Source of the DNA: Sphingobacterium sp. CZ-UAM
Lineage (GTDB): Bacteria; Bacteroidota; Bacteroidia; Sphingobacteriales; Sphingobacteriaceae
DNA length: 64,000 nucleotides
Reading direction: 5' to 3'
NCBI RefSeq assembly: GCF_002000245.1
Contig: NZ_MTCM01000001.1
Coordinates: 2,108,001-2,172,000, forward strand
This document shows, in pieces, positions 63,066 through 64,000 of the stretch. The position numbers and the translations under genes were made by a program. Numbering within the stretch: position 1 is the stretch's first letter; every line of letters starts with the position of its first letter. The notes under the pieces are model-generated. The model saw only the letters and a list, made by a program, of their open reading frames with translations, did no database searches and was not told the origin of the DNA.

Positions 63066-64000
63066 CTATCTTTTGATCTTTTTAATATCTTGGATACGCT
63101 TCTCCGCAATGCGATTGGCCGCTTCAAAAGTAGAGATATTCTCTTCTTTTGATTTTTTCAATACGTCTCTAGTCGCATTATATATGTTTTTGATCACGAA
63201 TTCCGTGTGATCCACCCCATAATTCTGAATTTCTGAATAACAGCTGATCAACGCACCTGCATTAATCAAATAGTCCGGTGCATACAATATACCTCTTTCA
63301 TGTAGAATAGCACTTGTCGTTACCTCATCTTTCAATTGGTTATTTGCCGAACCTGCAATAATTTTACATTGCATTTTTTGCGCCGATTCGGGATTTACCG
63401 TACCGCCCAATGCACAAGGTGAATAGACGTCAAATTCATGATCGAATACTTCATTGTAAGGAATAGGTTCTGCTTTGTATTTTGCAGCAACCTTAAGCAT
63501 TTTTTCTTCTGTAATGTCACTTACATAAACACGCGCATTTTCTTCACGCAACATAGCGATCAATCGCTCACCAACACTACCTACACCGTGTACAATCACT
63601 TTTTTTCCGGCTACACTCTCTGATCCGTATAATTCTTTCAGACAGGCTTTAATACCGAAATAAACACCTTGGGCTGCAAAAACAGATGTATCGCCAACCC
63701 CACTGCCGTGGATCGCTTTTGGTAAACCAGCAACATGGTCAGTCTCCGTATAAATATATTCTAAATCGCGTTGTGTCGTACCTACATCCAAGGAAGCGAT
63801 GAAATTACCATTCAATCCCTCGATAAACTGGCCCAAACGGCGTAATAAAACCTCAGATTTGTCCAAACGGCTATTACCGATAATAACAGCACTTCCGCCA
63901 CCCAAATTCAATCCGGTGATCGCAGATTTATAGGTAATGGCCTTGGATAAACGTAAAGCATCCTCAATAGCTTCTTCTGTAGTTTCGTATGGCAACATAC
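63066..64000 (-). CDS. Glu/Leu/Phe/Val dehydrogenase family enzyme (5' end outside window)
   Basis: NAD-dependent amino-acid dehydrogenase family, closest in layout to leucine dehydrogenases. The 310 residues visible are the C-terminal part of a protein of about 360; the Met near the edge is internal. The substrate domain shows ITYKSAITGLNLGGGSAVII. The NAD domain has KKVIVHGVGSVGERLIAML, and the SPCALGGTVN motif is present. The first Lys (in TYK) is kept, but the position that is normally Lys in GGGK is Ser here. ASLDVGTTQRDLEYI holds the expected Asp. The function is likely related but may not be standard oxidative deamination. Confidence 0.85.
   Translation of the reverse strand, partial: MLPYETTEEAIEDALRLSKAITYKSAITGLNLGGGSAVIIGNSRLDKSEVLLRRLGQFIEGLNGNFIASLDVGTTQRDLEYIYTETDHVAGLPKAIHGSGVGDTSVFAAQGVYFGIKACLKELYGSESVAGKKVIVHGVGSVGERLIAMLREENARVYVSDITEEKMLKVAAKYKAEPIPYNEVFDHEFDVYSPCALGGTVNPESAQKMQCKIIAGSANNQLKDEVTTSAILHERGILYAPDYLINAGALISCYSEIQNYGVDHTEFVIKNIYNATRDVLKKSKEENISTFEAANRIAEKRIQDIKKIKR

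Overview
The window looks like a chromosomal segment of a Bacteroidota bacterium, most likely family Sphingobacteriaceae (Sphingobacterium or a close relative). The signs are TAnnTTTG-type -7 promoter boxes, scarce Shine-Dalgarno sequences, several TTG starts, a DUF6266 gene, a YbbR/CoaE/YajC/NusB neighbourhood, a BtrH-domain protein and outer-membrane factors that are lipoproteins. No rRNA, tRNA, CRISPR array or intact insertion sequence was seen.

Left part (1-8.3 kb): the 3' end of an RND efflux operon (permease, outer-membrane factor), an EamA exporter, a VOC protein, a DEAD-box helicase, NhaA and a small membrane protein. 8.3-16.2 kb: a decayed gene, an ABC-F ATPase with one degenerate ATP site, an EEP-family hydrolase, a tightly packed GT4 / flippase-like / GT4 operon and a sterol-desaturase-family protein. 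16.5-22.5 kb: a TetR-controlled EmrAB-TolC type operon (tetR-tolC-emrA-emrB) with a tandem palindromic operator lying in its promoter, and a DoxX/VOC pair with its own twin operator. 22.6-28.6 kb: a TPR lipoprotein-like protein, HolA, an HsdR-N-like nuclease-fold protein, ClpP-ClpX and AMP nucleosidase. 29-35 kb: a second, complete RND operon. 35-46 kb: housekeeping genes, including a lone receiver protein, YwbE, RseP, Dxr, a DPP-IV peptidase, DNA polymerase IV, an MBL nuclease, CoaE and a YbbR protein.

The most unusual region is about 46.3-60.1 kb. It lies between ybbR-coaE and yajC-DUF1573-nusB, genes that are normally neighbours in Bacteroidota. A minus-strand operon encodes a C39-peptidase ABC exporter, a degenerate LanC-like protein, a large multi-domain glycosyltransferase and a 51-aa protein. 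Divergently, a plus-strand operon encodes a 318-aa secreted protein with a double-glycine leader and a Cys/His papain-like C-terminal region, a signal-peptide-bearing candidate immunity protein, an orphan alternative C-terminal tip fused to the 5' end of the adaptor gene, a second divergent immunity homologue, a leftover copy of the first toxin tail, a third immunity gene nearly identical to the first, and the full HlyD adaptor. About 1.1 kb is directly duplicated around the inserted tip/immunity cassette. I read this as a polymorphic-toxin locus exported by a bacteriocin-type (C39 ABC plus HlyD) machine, with recombination-based tip replacement. To its right are a BtrH-domain protein, a mini ABC system, a G-quadruplex-like repeat and a DUF6266 gene. 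The window ends in yajC, DUF1573, nusB and a truncated leucine-dehydrogenase-family gene whose usual GGGK lysine is a serine.
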